DNA of 37,085 nucleotides from Flavobacterium branchiophilum NBRC 15030 = ATCC 35035 (GTDB lineage Bacteria; Bacteroidota; Bacteroidia; Flavobacteriales; Flavobacteriaceae): contig NZ_MUGT01000077.1 in NCBI RefSeq assembly GCF_002217205.1, forward strand, positions 1 to 37,085. The letters are read 5' to 3'. The translations under genes and the position numbers were made by a program. The notes beneath the pieces were generated by a model. The model had not been told where the DNA came from. It worked only from the letters and a program-made list of their open reading frames with translations, and searched no databases. The first letter of the stretch is position 1; the number at the start of each line of letters is the position of its first letter. Positions 6,581 to 15,581 of this stretch are shown here, piece by piece.

Positions 6581-9454
6581 TTAAAGTAAATAATTAACCT
6601 TAAATCCTGTAATTTCATCAATTAATTCGAATAATAATAAAAAATCTTTAAAAAAATTGACATCTGATATTTTTCTAATTTCTTTTGAAATAGTTGGCTT
6701 CTTATTATCAATAATTGAAAAAACATTTTCAAAAGGAGTATTTTTTATCGCGTTATGATTAGATAAAAATTCATTAGAAAAATAATGCTCAATCTCAAAA
6801 TAATTATATTTTTGTTCCTCATTAAAATAAATTTCTTTTTCACCTGGAATAGGCAAGACTAAAGCATAAATATTCGCATTTTCATGTTTCTTAATTGTAT
6901 TGTTTTTAATTGAGTTAAAGAATTTTGGTAGTCTATTAAAATCACCTAAACCTGCTTCGTCATGATCAAAAACACCAATAATAATTTCGTCTTCATGCCA
7001 AGTTGCTAATGATGAAATTAATGTTTTATTTACTTCATGTGAACCCCCGCTACTATTTCCAGCAGGTTTAATTTTCCAATATGGTACTTCGCCATCTGCT
7101 AAAACTATATAAGCATGCTCAATTATTTCCGCATCTGTTTTACCTTCTGTAACAATTTTAATCTTTTTTGAAGAACTTATCGTATCATATTCAGAAAATC
7201 TCAATTTACTAGCTGGTGTATCTAAAAGATGTTTTAATGGAGTTTTAATCTTTTTGAATTCTTTTTTTATCTCTTTTTTAATTTCATTCATAGAACCATT
7301 TGAAATCATATTTATTGATATCTCTGAAATTATTATCAAAATATTATCATTCAATAATGGTGAATGAAAAATTAATTGGTCAAGTTCTTTTTCTTCATTA
7401 ATCCTATTTGAATGAAGCGTTAATGCCAACATTAAAGCTTTATATCCTTCAGTTGTTTTCTCACCTTCTTCTAGATATTTTTTAATAACTGAATTAAATG
7501 ATAATTTCAAAGGTTCTTTTAAAGTTCCAGAATTAAAATTCTCAAAGAAAAACATTAAGTTAATCAGCCAAATTATAGGTAATCGAAAAGATTTAAACAA
7601 CAATTGTTCATCTGATGAAAGTTTAATAAACAGCTCTAATGCTCTAATGTTTAATTCTAAAGCAACATCAACTGTATCTTTTCTCAACATGTTATCTGTT
7701 TGAAATAAAGCCTGCAAAATATATCCAGCTCCACTAATGCCTGAAAAATAATCATTAAGTTTATACGAATCTTTTAGTTTTTGATTTATTGATTTTAAAA
7801 AATCAGGCATATCCTTTGAACGACCTGCATAAAATACAGCTGAATTTTGCCAGTTAATATCAAAAAAATTATTCACATATAGATCCTGCTCCAGTCTTTG
7901 ATGCTTAAAAATTTCGACAGAAGCATAATACTCCATAAATGAATCATGATTAAAACATACGTAAGTATTGTTTTTTAAATAAACAATTCCTGTATTATTT
8001 ACTAGATAAAATAGTACATCTTCTAACGTTCCCTTTTTTAAAGGAAGAGTTTTAGATTGATAATAATCACTAAAGAATTTTACAAATTCCTTTAATGTCA
8101 TTGGATTATGCTCTTTCCTTTTCAATATTTCTAACGCATATATTGACAATATTCTTTCTTTAAATGAAATGTCAATAAATTCTATACGACTTGTAACCAT
8201 TGCTCTCCCAAGCAATAGATAATTAAAATTTTCATAAATGTCAGTTATTGTAGCAGGGATTTCTAAATCATTTTCTTCGAAAAGTATTGATATTAATGAA
8301 AGTGATAGTGGTGTAACAGGCAATTTTTCGATTATTCTGTTTTCTCTCAAAGCTTCAAGTAACTTTTCAGCTCTTGAATTCTGATTATAAAAAAATTTAT
8401 TTACAAACATTTCTATTTGTTTATTATTAAACCTTTCAATAGAATATGTATTATATGATTTTAGACAATCAATAGTAACAGATTTTTCAGTAATTCTAGT
8501 TGCTAAAATAAAACGAATTGAATTTGAATTATACAAATCATTTACTTGTTTAATTACACTTTCTTGATGTTCTAATTCAAATTCATCTATACTATCAATT
8601 AACAATGTTATGTAATACTCCTCAAATAATTCATTTAAACCTGTACCAAAAAATGGAAGTAATTTTAATTCTATTACTTTTTCTAAATCATAATTTGAAT
8701 CAAATAATTCAGTTGCAGAAACAAATAAAGGCAGATTTTTTTTTACAACAGTTTCATTACTTTGAATTATAAGTTCGCCTATTCTCTTTAGCAAAGTAGA
8801 TTTCCCCATACCAGCTTCTCCTGATATAATTAAAGGTTTCTTATCCTTAATGATATTTTCAACAGAGATTGCTTTCTTTGTAGGTGTCTGGGTTTCCTTA
8901 TCTTCATAAAAATGAATAATTTTAGGTTCAATAAAAATATCTAACAGCTTTTGATACTTATCACTAAATATTTTTAAGGACTTTAATTCTGACTCCTGTA
9001 ATATAGAGGTACAATAATTTTTTTCATAATCTAGTAATTCTAAATTATCATGTTTCCAATAATCATTATTATATTGTTCAATCAAATCAATAATTTCATC
9101 CCTACCTAAATAAATTAAAGTTTCATTTTTTAATTTAAGATTTATAGAATCTCTAAAGCCCTTTGAAATATTAAAATTTGAAATTATGAATGTTGTTGAA
9201 AATATTTTTTCACTTTTTGTTTTTTTTATTTTTTCAATAATTTTTGACAAATCAACATTTCCCGTTAAATGCTCATCAAAATATATAAACCCATGATTAT
9301 CATATGAAATAGGTCCTTTTATACTAGCTATAAAAGTTGAGTTGTTTTCATAAATATTTTCATAACCCATTTTAGTAACAAGATTAATAATTAAATCGAT
9401 AATTAATTTTTTTGAAAGAGATTCAATTTTTGATATTTTTTTTGATAATTCCAT
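6581..9454 (-). CDS. NACHT-type ATPase with C-terminal TOPRIM domain (candidate defence protein)
   Basis: A 957-aa protein with three visible parts. Residues 15-130 look like a degenerate restriction-endonuclease-like (Mrr-type) or related sensor domain; this is the weakest call. Residues about 200-515 are a NACHT/STAND NTPase: Walker A G-E-A-G-M-G-K-S-T at 212-220, Walker B L-L-I-D-S-I-D-E at 284-291, a sensor-like L-A-T-R at 317-320, and the NACHT-type F-N-H-D-S-F-M-E-Y-Y-A at 501-511. A helical region follows. Residues about 763-900 are TOPRIM: E770-G-K, the D830-H-D832 pair, and E887-I-E-H-Y-F, like the acidic motif of OLD-type TOPRIM nucleases. NACHT proteins are known phage sensors, so a nucleic-acid-cutting output through TOPRIM is inferred. 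It lies between hsdS and hsdR with the 207-aa unknown gene 161 bases upstream. Starts at ATG. Confidence 0.8.
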   Translation of the reverse strand: MELSKKISKIESLSKKLIIDLIINLVTKMGYENIYENNSTFIASIKGPISYDNHGFIYFDEHLTGNVDLSKIIEKIKKTKSEKIFSTTFIISNFNISKGFRDSINLKLKNETLIYLGRDEIIDLIEQYNNDYWKHDNLELLDYEKNYCTSILQESELKSLKIFSDKYQKLLDIFIEPKIIHFYEDKETQTPTKKAISVENIIKDKKPLIISGEAGMGKSTLLKRIGELIIQSNETVVKKNLPLFVSATELFDSNYDLEKVIELKLLPFFGTGLNELFEEYYITLLIDSIDEFELEHQESVIKQVNDLYNSNSIRFILATRITEKSVTIDCLKSYNTYSIERFNNKQIEMFVNKFFYNQNSRAEKLLEALRENRIIEKLPVTPLSLSLISILFEENDLEIPATITDIYENFNYLLLGRAMVTSRIEFIDISFKERILSIYALEILKRKEHNPMTLKEFVKFFSDYYQSKTLPLKKGTLEDVLFYLVNNTGIVYLKNNTYVCFNHDSFMEYYASVEIFKHQRLEQDLYVNNFFDINWQNSAVFYAGRSKDMPDFLKSINQKLKDSYKLNDYFSGISGAGYILQALFQTDNMLRKDTVDVALELNIRALELFIKLSSDEQLLFKSFRLPIIWLINLMFFFENFNSGTLKEPLKLSFNSVIKKYLEEGEKTTEGYKALMLALTLHSNRINEEKELDQLIFHSPLLNDNILIIISEISINMISNGSMNEIKKEIKKEFKKIKTPLKHLLDTPASKLRFSEYDTISSSKKIKIVTEGKTDAEIIEHAYIVLADGEVPYWKIKPAGNSSGGSHEVNKTLISSLATWHEDEIIIGVFDHDEAGLGDFNRLPKFFNSIKNNTIKKHENANIYALVLPIPGEKEIYFNEEQKYNYFEIEHYFSNEFLSNHNAIKNTPFENVFSIIDNKKPTISKEIRKISDVNFFKDFLLLFELIDEITGFKVNYLL

Positions 9455-9615
9455 TTTGTTTTTTTTATTATTATGTAAAAATAAATGAGCTAGTGTTTTG
9501 TTTATTAAGCAATTTTATTAATGAAAGATAATTAAATTTAATACCAAGACATTATTATATATTTCTAAATTTTGCACTATATTTTTCATCATCAACTGTT
9601 ACGATTAATATGTGT

Positions 9616-10239
9616 TTAAGTTAGATTTTTCCAAATAGTTTCAAAACTCCTTACTTCACCTTTTAACAATGGTATAAGCGAAACATCTTTGGTTTTATTC
9701 TCAAATAACTTACCTTTTTTTACATCTAAAACAGCAAAAATCACTTCATCACCTACTACCTTACTTCTTAATTCATTTTCCATTATGTTTAAAATTAAGT
9801 CAGCATGACGTTTATCTATTGAGTCATTTGCAGAAGTATGAAGTTTAATAACATATAAAACATCTTTTATTTGTAAACCTAGTTCTGGATTTAATTCAAT
9901 TTTAACATCGCCATCAATCCAAGTTTTTCTAGGTGGGTTAAACCATTCTATTTTTCTTTTCTTCCAAAAAGAACAATAGCCATCTATTGTTTTGCTATAA
10001 TTTTCTTTTTTTTCTGGCTTAATATCATCTAAAATCTCCTTTAAATCATCATGATTTCCTTTCTTTTTATGGACTGATTTAATTTTTATTTTTAATGGAT
10101 TCCAATAGTCTTCAAAGTGTTTGTACTCTTCCTCTCTTTTTCTTTTAGCTGTTGATACAACTGTTGATTTTGCACTCCCTGATTTGTTTACAAAGTTCAT
10201 AAACTCTGTTAATGAAATTTTGATTTCGTCTTTTGACAT
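9616..10239 (-). CDS. Hypothetical protein, 207 aa, beside the NACHT-TOPRIM gene
   Basis: Not recognised. The first 80 residues are highly charged and probably helical (runs of K, R and E). The second half (about 90-207) looks like a compact alpha/beta domain with G-D-V-K-I-E-L-N-P-E-L-G-L, then Y-V-I-K-L-H-T, then a helix and a strand D-E-V-I-F-A-V-L-D-V. The spacing N-P-E...I-K-L recalls PD-(D/E)xK-like folds, but no complete active site can be pointed out. No signal peptide or membrane segment is visible. It sits 25 bases after hsdS and 161 bases before the NACHT-TOPRIM gene, so it is probably co-transcribed with both; it could be a partner of either one. Starts at ATG. Confidence 0.65.
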   Translation of the reverse strand: MSKDEIKISLTEFMNFVNKSGSAKSTVVSTAKRKREEEYKHFEDYWNPLKIKIKSVHKKKGNHDDLKEILDDIKPEKKENYSKTIDGYCSFWKKRKIEWFNPPRKTWIDGDVKIELNPELGLQIKDVLYVIKLHTSANDSIDKRHADLILNIMENELRSKVVGDEVIFAVLDVKKGKLFENKTKDVSLIPLLKGEVRSFETIWKNLT

Positions 10240-10264
10240 TTTATAATAGTTTTTATTTTGGTGG

Positions 10265-11539
10265 TTAAATTTTCACTCTCGTTTTCCCCATTAACAACTG
10301 CTGCATTAATCCTTTTTTCTGCAATTGTAAGGTTTCTAGTTTTTGTTGGTATTGGTTGAGTTCTTCGGTTGCTTTATCTAAAATGGTTGCAATTGCTTTT
10401 TGTTCATCTACATTTGGCAACTTTATGTCCAGCTTTAAAAAATCAGTTTTACTCATAACTCGGTTTCTACCTGCTCCACCTGGTGAAATAGATTCTAATA
10501 AAAATTTAAACCTTTTTTGTAAAATATAATGTCTAAAAAAATCAGGTGTTGCATTTTTATCATTGAAAGTATAAGTTGGAAAACGATGTGAAACCAAACC
10601 ACCTTCATCTTTTTTGCTCACTATTGCAACAGCTTGTTCCCAAGCAAATGTTATGTTTATGATTAAATCATTTTCTTTTACCTCATACATAGTTTCCATA
10701 GCAATAGAAGCTGGATCAAAATCAGTTTTATGAAAAACTCCTTTACCATGACTTCTTAATCCAAGTGCTAAATAGTTTTCAGTTGGTTTTGTTATTGGTC
10801 TTGGAGTGAAAGTAACACATTCGCTTATCGCTTTAACTTTCCATTTTTCATCAAACCCTTTTACTCTCATTTTACCTGTAAGTAATTTTTGAGTTAATCC
10901 TTTATTTCTAACCTTCAGCTCTTCAATAATACCTTTGCAATTATCAATAGCTTTATCCCAAGTGGATAGAATTGATGCTATTTTTTGTTGTTCTGGTAGT
11001 GGTGGAATTGGGATTTTTAGTTTTTGTAATTCTGATTTTGAAATACTGTAAACTGAAATTCCTGTCGCTATTTTTTTTAATTCAATAGCAACTTTTGGAT
11101 TTTTAAAAGTATAAGTTCTGAAACCTTGAACTGTTTTATTCGAATTATCTCTAGCTAAAAAAGTGTGTAAACCTGATACAACCTTTTTTGTACCAATATT
11201 TTTTACTTCTACACTTTGACCAACGCCATCATAATCTTCGGAAGCATCCGTAATGATTAAATCACCATCCTTTATAAAATTGAATTTCTGTTTTAGGATA
11301 AGTTCATCTTTTATATAAGGAAGCTTTTCGGTTTCACAGTCTAATATTTCGAACTTAAATTTAGAATGAATATCACCATAATGGATATTTTGAATTTCAT
11401 TTTTACTTTTTTCATAAACCAAATTATCTCTTGAGAATGAATTTGTTGAAAATAATTCAAATACATTGTCAAATCGTTCAATCTCCCAATCACTAGGAAT
11501 TAAACCAATTGCAGTGTTTTTATATGTGGTGTTATTCAT
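10265..11539 (-). CDS. hsdS: Type I restriction enzyme, specificity subunit (HsdS)
   Basis: The DNA-recognition subunit, with two target recognition domains joined by helical conserved regions: the first at about residues 15-190, a central helix ending L-L-T-G-K-M-R-V-K, the second at about 230-380, and a final helix ending L-L-M-G-K-T-R-V. The two helix ends are internal repeats of each other, as expected. Each half carries the P-L-P-E-Q-Q-K-I-A or N-V-D-E-Q-K-A-I-A signature that follows a recognition domain. The frame is open to a TTG at 11590, but that would overlap dinD by 59 bases. ATG at 11539 (M-N-N-T-T-Y-K-N-T) overlaps it by 8 and is preferred; ATG at 11551 is possible. Full length (about 424 aa), with no break. 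Confidence 0.92.
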   Translation of the reverse strand: MNNTTYKNTAIGLIPSDWEIERFDNVFELFSTNSFSRDNLVYEKSKNEIQNIHYGDIHSKFKFEILDCETEKLPYIKDELILKQKFNFIKDGDLIITDASEDYDGVGQSVEVKNIGTKKVVSGLHTFLARDNSNKTVQGFRTYTFKNPKVAIELKKIATGISVYSISKSELQKLKIPIPPLPEQQKIASILSTWDKAIDNCKGIIEELKVRNKGLTQKLLTGKMRVKGFDEKWKVKAISECVTFTPRPITKPTENYLALGLRSHGKGVFHKTDFDPASIAMETMYEVKENDLIINITFAWEQAVAIVSKKDEGGLVSHRFPTYTFNDKNATPDFFRHYILQKRFKFLLESISPGGAGRNRVMSKTDFLKLDIKLPNVDEQKAIATILDKATEELNQYQQKLETLQLQKKGLMQQLLMGKTRVKI

Positions 11540-12392
11540 TGTCTGTTGCATTATTCTGGCTTTTAATTTGCTTTTTTTCTTTGGTTTCAATTTTTTTTAT
11601 GCTGTCTTCAACAGGTAAATTTTCGGGCATTGTGCCTCCAAGTTCTTTGATGGTTTGCCGCACTTTTTTACCAACTTCAAGATGTGTTTTGTTGGCATTT
11701 GTTTTTCCTTTGATGTTATCTCTTTTGAGTTTTTCCTCTGTTTGTGTAGCTCGAAAAAGGTTAGCCGCTAATTCGGTACTACCCATGTGATCTAAAATAT
11801 GTTGCGATTTTTTTAGCCCTTTTTTAGTATGTATTTTTTTAGTATCTAATCCACCATATAAACCCATATACCCGTGGTTTTGAAAAATGGCATAATCAAT
11901 ATTTTCTATAACTCCCGCATTTTTGGCTGCTTCGGCAAGGTTTGAATTGTGTTTTTTGAGTTCGTTTCTCAAGAACAATCGCTTTTCTTCATCAGATGAT
12001 AATTGATTATAATCATCCATCTGACGAATTTCTTGCAACCTAGTTTGAACTGCAAAATAAGTTTGTCCTTGTGCCACAACTTCTTTTGATGGGTCGGCAT
12101 TCTGAACAATTAAATAACAAGCATATCTAGAAAGTTTAGTACTTTCCATTTCTCTTTTTGCTCCAGAACCGATACTAACCATCTCGTTGAAATCAACGAG
12201 ATGGTTTTCTATTAATTCTCCACTATTTTCGCAAGCCTCTTTTGCCTTGTTGATAACACCTTGAAAGTTTCTAAAATCGGAATATTCTAGTACTTTAGAC
12301 AATTTTCTAGCCCCCCAATATTCGTTACCATTATCGTCAATTTCTTTTATTTGCTCAAAAATGGTTTTATTTGTATTCGTTATTTTTTTCAT
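11532..12392 (-). CDS. dinD: DinD-like DNA-damage-inducible protein
   Basis: A 286-aa protein matching the DinD family: E-Y-W-G-A-R-K-L-S-K-V-L-E-Y at about residues 25-38, then N-F-Q-G-V-I-N-K-A, and T-K-L-S-R-Y-A-C-Y-L-I-V-Q-N-A-D-P-S-K near 104-122, the BRO-N-like N-terminal core. In E. coli DinD is an SOS gene product that opposes RecA filaments. In many bacteria the gene is carried between hsdM and hsdS, as here. No SOS box was recognised upstream. Its end overlaps the start of hsdS by a few bases, implying coupled translation. Starts at ATG. Confidence 0.85.
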   Translation of the reverse strand: MKKITNTNKTIFEQIKEIDDNGNEYWGARKLSKVLEYSDFRNFQGVINKAKEACENSGELIENHLVDFNEMVSIGSGAKREMESTKLSRYACYLIVQNADPSKEVVAQGQTYFAVQTRLQEIRQMDDYNQLSSDEEKRLFLRNELKKHNSNLAEAAKNAGVIENIDYAIFQNHGYMGLYGGLDTKKIHTKKGLKKSQHILDHMGSTELAANLFRATQTEEKLKRDNIKGKTNANKTHLEVGKKVRQTIKELGGTMPENLPVEDSIKKIETKEKKQIKSQNNATDNE

Positions 12393-12475
12393 TTTTTACA
12401 AGGTAAGATAAAGTTAAAATTTGATGATAAAGTAACCAACTTTATTATGCAAAATCTACTTTATTATATTGATTA

Positions 12476-12566
12476 TCAAATTAAATCCAACTCTTTCAAA
12501 TAGTCTTCCATTTGGATTTCTACTTTAGTAAGTTTTTTTATAATAACAGTAGTATTGTTGTGCGTT
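12476..12566 (-). pseudogene. Remnant of hsdM 3' end
   Basis: About 88 bases directly after the fic stop codon repeat the last codons of hsdM at 14016-14106. The copy still reads K-V-E-I-Q-M-E-D-Y-L-K-E-L-D-L-I and a stop, against V-E-I-Q-M-E-N-Y-L-K-E-L-D-L-I in the intact gene. The two are about 80% identical by eye, with no gap. It lacks a start and the rest of hsdM. It begins 3 bases after the fic stop, so fic appears to have been placed between two copies of the hsdM tail. Confidence 0.85.
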
Positions 12567-12569
12567 ATT

Positions 12570-13952
12570 TTATTGATTTTTAACTGATGCTTTTATTTGT
12601 TCAAACAATTTAGAAACTGCAGTTTTTACAATGTCGTTAATTTCTTTATCGGTTATCGTTTCGGTATAAAGTTTTTTGAGCAAATATTCGTCTTGTCTAT
12701 TATTACGTGTATCATTAATGAAATAATAATATTGGTTAAACTCTATGTGTATGTTAGAATAAGCATCAAAAGTATTCAAACCATCATTTTTAAAACCACT
12801 GTAATACAACCTTAATGCAATAGAGCTAATACCTTCAAAAGGACTTAACTTTTGGTTAGACCTTTCATCACTTGTTAGTTTTGAATAAGTTGCTATGTAT
12901 TGCATTTTTTCATCAAAAAACTCTAATTTATTAACCTTTGGATTATGATTATTGATGTAATTAGTTATTACTTTTTTTGCGAAAAGTTCATCAAACACAT
13001 TGGTTTGGGCTAAGAATTTTTCAAACAATTTTTTGAAATATTTTTTATACAGTTCAGCAATAAGTTCGTTGGAAGATGGTACTACTTCGTCTTTTTTAAT
13101 CAATTGCTTTTTCCATAAAGAAATTTCTTTTGTTAAGTCTTCTTCATCTGTAATATCAATGTCTTGAATGGCATCTAAAACAATTTGTTCTGAACGTAAA
13201 ATTAAACCTGTACAATAGTCAAAGAACACTTCTTTATCGCCACCATATCCTTGAATGTCGCTGATGTAGTTGTAATAAATTTTACGGTCTTTCTCGTTTA
13301 TCCAAAACGGATTGTAGCCTAATGAAATTAATATTAGATTGGTTAAAATTCTAGCCGTTCTACCATTACCATCATAAAATGGATGAATGTCAAGATACTC
13401 TAAATGAAAATCCATTGCTACATCAATAGGATGTGGTGCATTCTTTTTATTTGCTAAAATGGCATCAATAGCAGCATTGGTTTTGTCTAAAAGTTTGTGA
13501 ATTCTTTCAGGCACTTCTTCTGGAGCTACAAAATCATATCTTTCACCTTTATGGTTGTAAATCATATTAGGTTCTTGTTTCCATTTACCAATTTTATCTA
13601 TTTTAGCTTTATCATCTTCGTGCATGATTGCTTTATGAATTTCGCAAATACGTTTTTCAGAAAGTCTTAATTCACCTTTACCAATACGTAAGATTTCGGT
13701 AATGATTTTATCATGACCTTGCATTTCTAAAATGTCCTTTAACGGCTTGTCATTAACTGTAAGATTACCAACCATAACACTACGTGTTTCTTCAATGGTA
13801 AGTGTGTTACCTTCCATACTATTGGAATTGAAATTCCATTCTAGTCTGAATTTGTAATTGATTTTCTTTTTTTGGTCAATAGTCAATTCTCCAAAATCTT
13901 TAACTTTAGATTTTATAGTGTCTATTCCAGCTTTACTATCTATATAACTCAT
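12570..13952 (-). CDS. Fic/DOC family protein (probable AMP transferase)
   Basis: A 460-aa Fic protein, a family that usually moves AMP onto hydroxyl side chains of target proteins. The catalytic motif is intact: H190-P-F-Y-D-G-N-G-R-T-A-R201. An inhibitory motif of the form S-x3-E-G (S43-N-S-M-E47-G48) lies before the Fic core, which puts it in the class with an N-terminal autoinhibitory helix, so it should be quiet until activated. A helical C-terminal region follows from about 270. Fic genes are a frequent cargo of type I R-M loci. It starts at ATG 63 bases after hsdM and ends against the duplicated hsdM tail. The target is unknown. Confidence 0.9.
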   Translation of the reverse strand: MSYIDSKAGIDTIKSKVKDFGELTIDQKKKINYKFRLEWNFNSNSMEGNTLTIEETRSVMVGNLTVNDKPLKDILEMQGHDKIITEILRIGKGELRLSEKRICEIHKAIMHEDDKAKIDKIGKWKQEPNMIYNHKGERYDFVAPEEVPERIHKLLDKTNAAIDAILANKKNAPHPIDVAMDFHLEYLDIHPFYDGNGRTARILTNLILISLGYNPFWINEKDRKIYYNYISDIQGYGGDKEVFFDYCTGLILRSEQIVLDAIQDIDITDEEDLTKEISLWKKQLIKKDEVVPSSNELIAELYKKYFKKLFEKFLAQTNVFDELFAKKVITNYINNHNPKVNKLEFFDEKMQYIATYSKLTSDERSNQKLSPFEGISSIALRLYYSGFKNDGLNTFDAYSNIHIEFNQYYYFINDTRNNRQDEYLLKKLYTETITDKEINDIVKTAVSKLFEQIKASVKNQ

Positions 13953-14015
13953 CTTATTATTGTTTTAGAGAATTTCTGTTTTGATTTATACTTGGTGATT
14001 ATCCTTTATTTTGAA

Positions 14016-15548
14016 CTAAATTAAATCCAACTCTTTCAAATAGTTTTCCATTTGAATTTCTACTTCAGAAAGTTGTTTTTTCAGTTCAGTAATTTTAGTG
14101 TGCGTTGCTTTAATATCCACTTCTTCTTCTTCCTCAAATGTGTCCACATATCTAGGAATATTTAGATTATAGTCGTTTTCAATAATATCAGCAATTGTTG
14201 CACGGTAACTGTATTTATCTTCAATTACAGCACCTTTAGCCCCCTCCAAACCTCCCCCAATAGGGGAGGCTTTTTTAAAGGATTTGAAAGTTGAAACAAT
14301 ATGTTCTATATCAGATGCTCTAAATTTGTTTTGATTTTTACCACTTTCAAACTCACGACTGGCATCAATGAAAAGAATGTCTTTGTTAGCTCCTTTTCCT
14401 CGATTGAAAATTAATATCGCAGCTGGAATTCCAGTACCAAAAAACAAATTAGCAGGTAAACCAATAACGGCTTCCAACAAGTTTTCATCGATTAATTTTT
14501 TACGAATTTGACCTTCGCTACTGCCTCTAAATAAAACACCGTGTGGTACAATAACACCAACTTTACCCACATCCTCATAAGTGGTTTCAATCATGTGACT
14601 GATAAAAGCATAATCGCCTTTACTCTTTGGAGGAACTCCTCTATGAAAACGGTTGAACTGGTCTGTTGTTGCTGTATCTGCACCCCATTTGTCTAAGCTG
14701 AAAGGAGGATTGGCAACCACAATATGAAACTTCATTAAATTGTCTTTCTCTAAAAGTTTTGGGTTGTTGATAGTATCACCCCATTCGATTGTTGCACTAT
14801 CTTGTTCGTGCAAAAACATATTCATTCTACATAAAGCCCATGTGCTACCATTGTTTTCTTGACCATAAAGCGAATAATTTTTACCGTTTACTTCATTGGC
14901 TACTTTAATTAATAATGATCCAGAACCGCAAGTTGGATCACATATTCTGTTTCCGGCTTGTGGATCTACTAACTTTGCAAGAAGAGTACTGATTTCACTT
15001 GGAGTGTAGAATTCGCCAGACTTCTTGCCACTTTCTCCTGCAAATTTGGAGATTAGAAATTCGTAGCTATCACCAATTACATCATTACCTTCAAGGTGAG
15101 AGGGTTGTAAATCTAGTTCAGAAAAATCAACTAAAAGATTTTTCATAATGGCATTACGCTGTTTAGTTTGACCAAAAACAGTTTCTGAATTAAAAGAAAT
15201 GCTACGAAACACCATTGCTAATTTAGAACGGTTGGCATCCTCTAAGGCTGTTAATCCAATGTCGATAATTTCACCAATATTGGCTTCGTTACGATTTTGA
15301 AAAAGATAATCGAAATTACTAACTTCGGGTAAAATAAAACGTTCTCTTTGTAACTGACGTTGTACCATTTCTTCGTTATCAGGATACTTGATTCGGTATT
15401 GTTCTACCTTGTCTTTCCAAACATCTGAAAGGTATTTTATAAACAAAAGTGTTAGAATATAATCTTTGTATTGCTCACTTCCCATAACCGGACGTAAGCT
15501 ATCACAAGCTTTCCAAACTATATTATTGATTTCTCTTTGTGTAATCAT
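14016..15548 (-). CDS. hsdM: Type I restriction enzyme, modification subunit (HsdM)
   Basis: The 510-aa adenine-N6 methyltransferase subunit, protecting host DNA together with HsdS. The SAM-binding motif D204-P-T-C-G-S-G210 and the catalytic N280-P-P-F are intact. The N-terminal helical domain (M-I-T-Q-R-E-I-N-N-I-V-W) and the C-terminal coiled segment (E-L-K-K-Q-L-S-E-V-E-I-Q) are as expected. Near residues 424-437 there is an extra A-S-P-I-G-G-G-L-E-G-A stretch encoded by a GC-richer palindrome that looks like an inserted repeat; it keeps frame, so the protein should still fold. The gene follows the four-helix-bundle gene by 33 bases and is followed by fic. The last codons are duplicated at 12476-12566. 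Starts at ATG. Confidence 0.95.
   Translation of the reverse strand: MITQREINNIVWKACDSLRPVMGSEQYKDYILTLLFIKYLSDVWKDKVEQYRIKYPDNEEMVQRQLQRERFILPEVSNFDYLFQNRNEANIGEIIDIGLTALEDANRSKLAMVFRSISFNSETVFGQTKQRNAIMKNLLVDFSELDLQPSHLEGNDVIGDSYEFLISKFAGESGKKSGEFYTPSEISTLLAKLVDPQAGNRICDPTCGSGSLLIKVANEVNGKNYSLYGQENNGSTWALCRMNMFLHEQDSATIEWGDTINNPKLLEKDNLMKFHIVVANPPFSLDKWGADTATTDQFNRFHRGVPPKSKGDYAFISHMIETTYEDVGKVGVIVPHGVLFRGSSEGQIRKKLIDENLLEAVIGLPANLFFGTGIPAAILIFNRGKGANKDILFIDASREFESGKNQNKFRASDIEHIVSTFKSFKKASPIGGGLEGAKGAVIEDKYSYRATIADIIENDYNLNIPRYVDTFEEEEEVDIKATHTKITELKKQLSEVEIQMENYLKELDLI
14237..14276. repeat. Palindromic repeat element inserted in frame in hsdM
   Basis: CCTCCCC (14251-14257) and GGGGAGG (14263-14269) form a 7-bp hairpin inside a GC-rich block in otherwise AT-rich sequence. 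Read in the hsdM frame it gives S-P-I-G-G-G-L-E-G-A. That peptide recurs in many Bacteroidetes proteins as the product of a dispersed palindromic element (from memory, not searched here). It lies in the linker before the conserved K-Y-S-Y-R-A-T-I segment. Confidence 0.6.
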
Positions 15549-15581
15549 TGTAATTGATAATTGTTAATTGATAATTGAATG

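Noticed and set aside
9455..9615. Own promoter for the NACHT-TOPRIM gene
   Set aside because: No exact -7 box was found on the minus strand in this gap, so co-transcription with hsdS and the 207-aa gene is assumed.
10265..11590. HsdS starting at TTG 11590
   Set aside because: It would overlap dinD by 59 bases with a Lys-rich lead; the ATGs at 11551 or 11539 are better.
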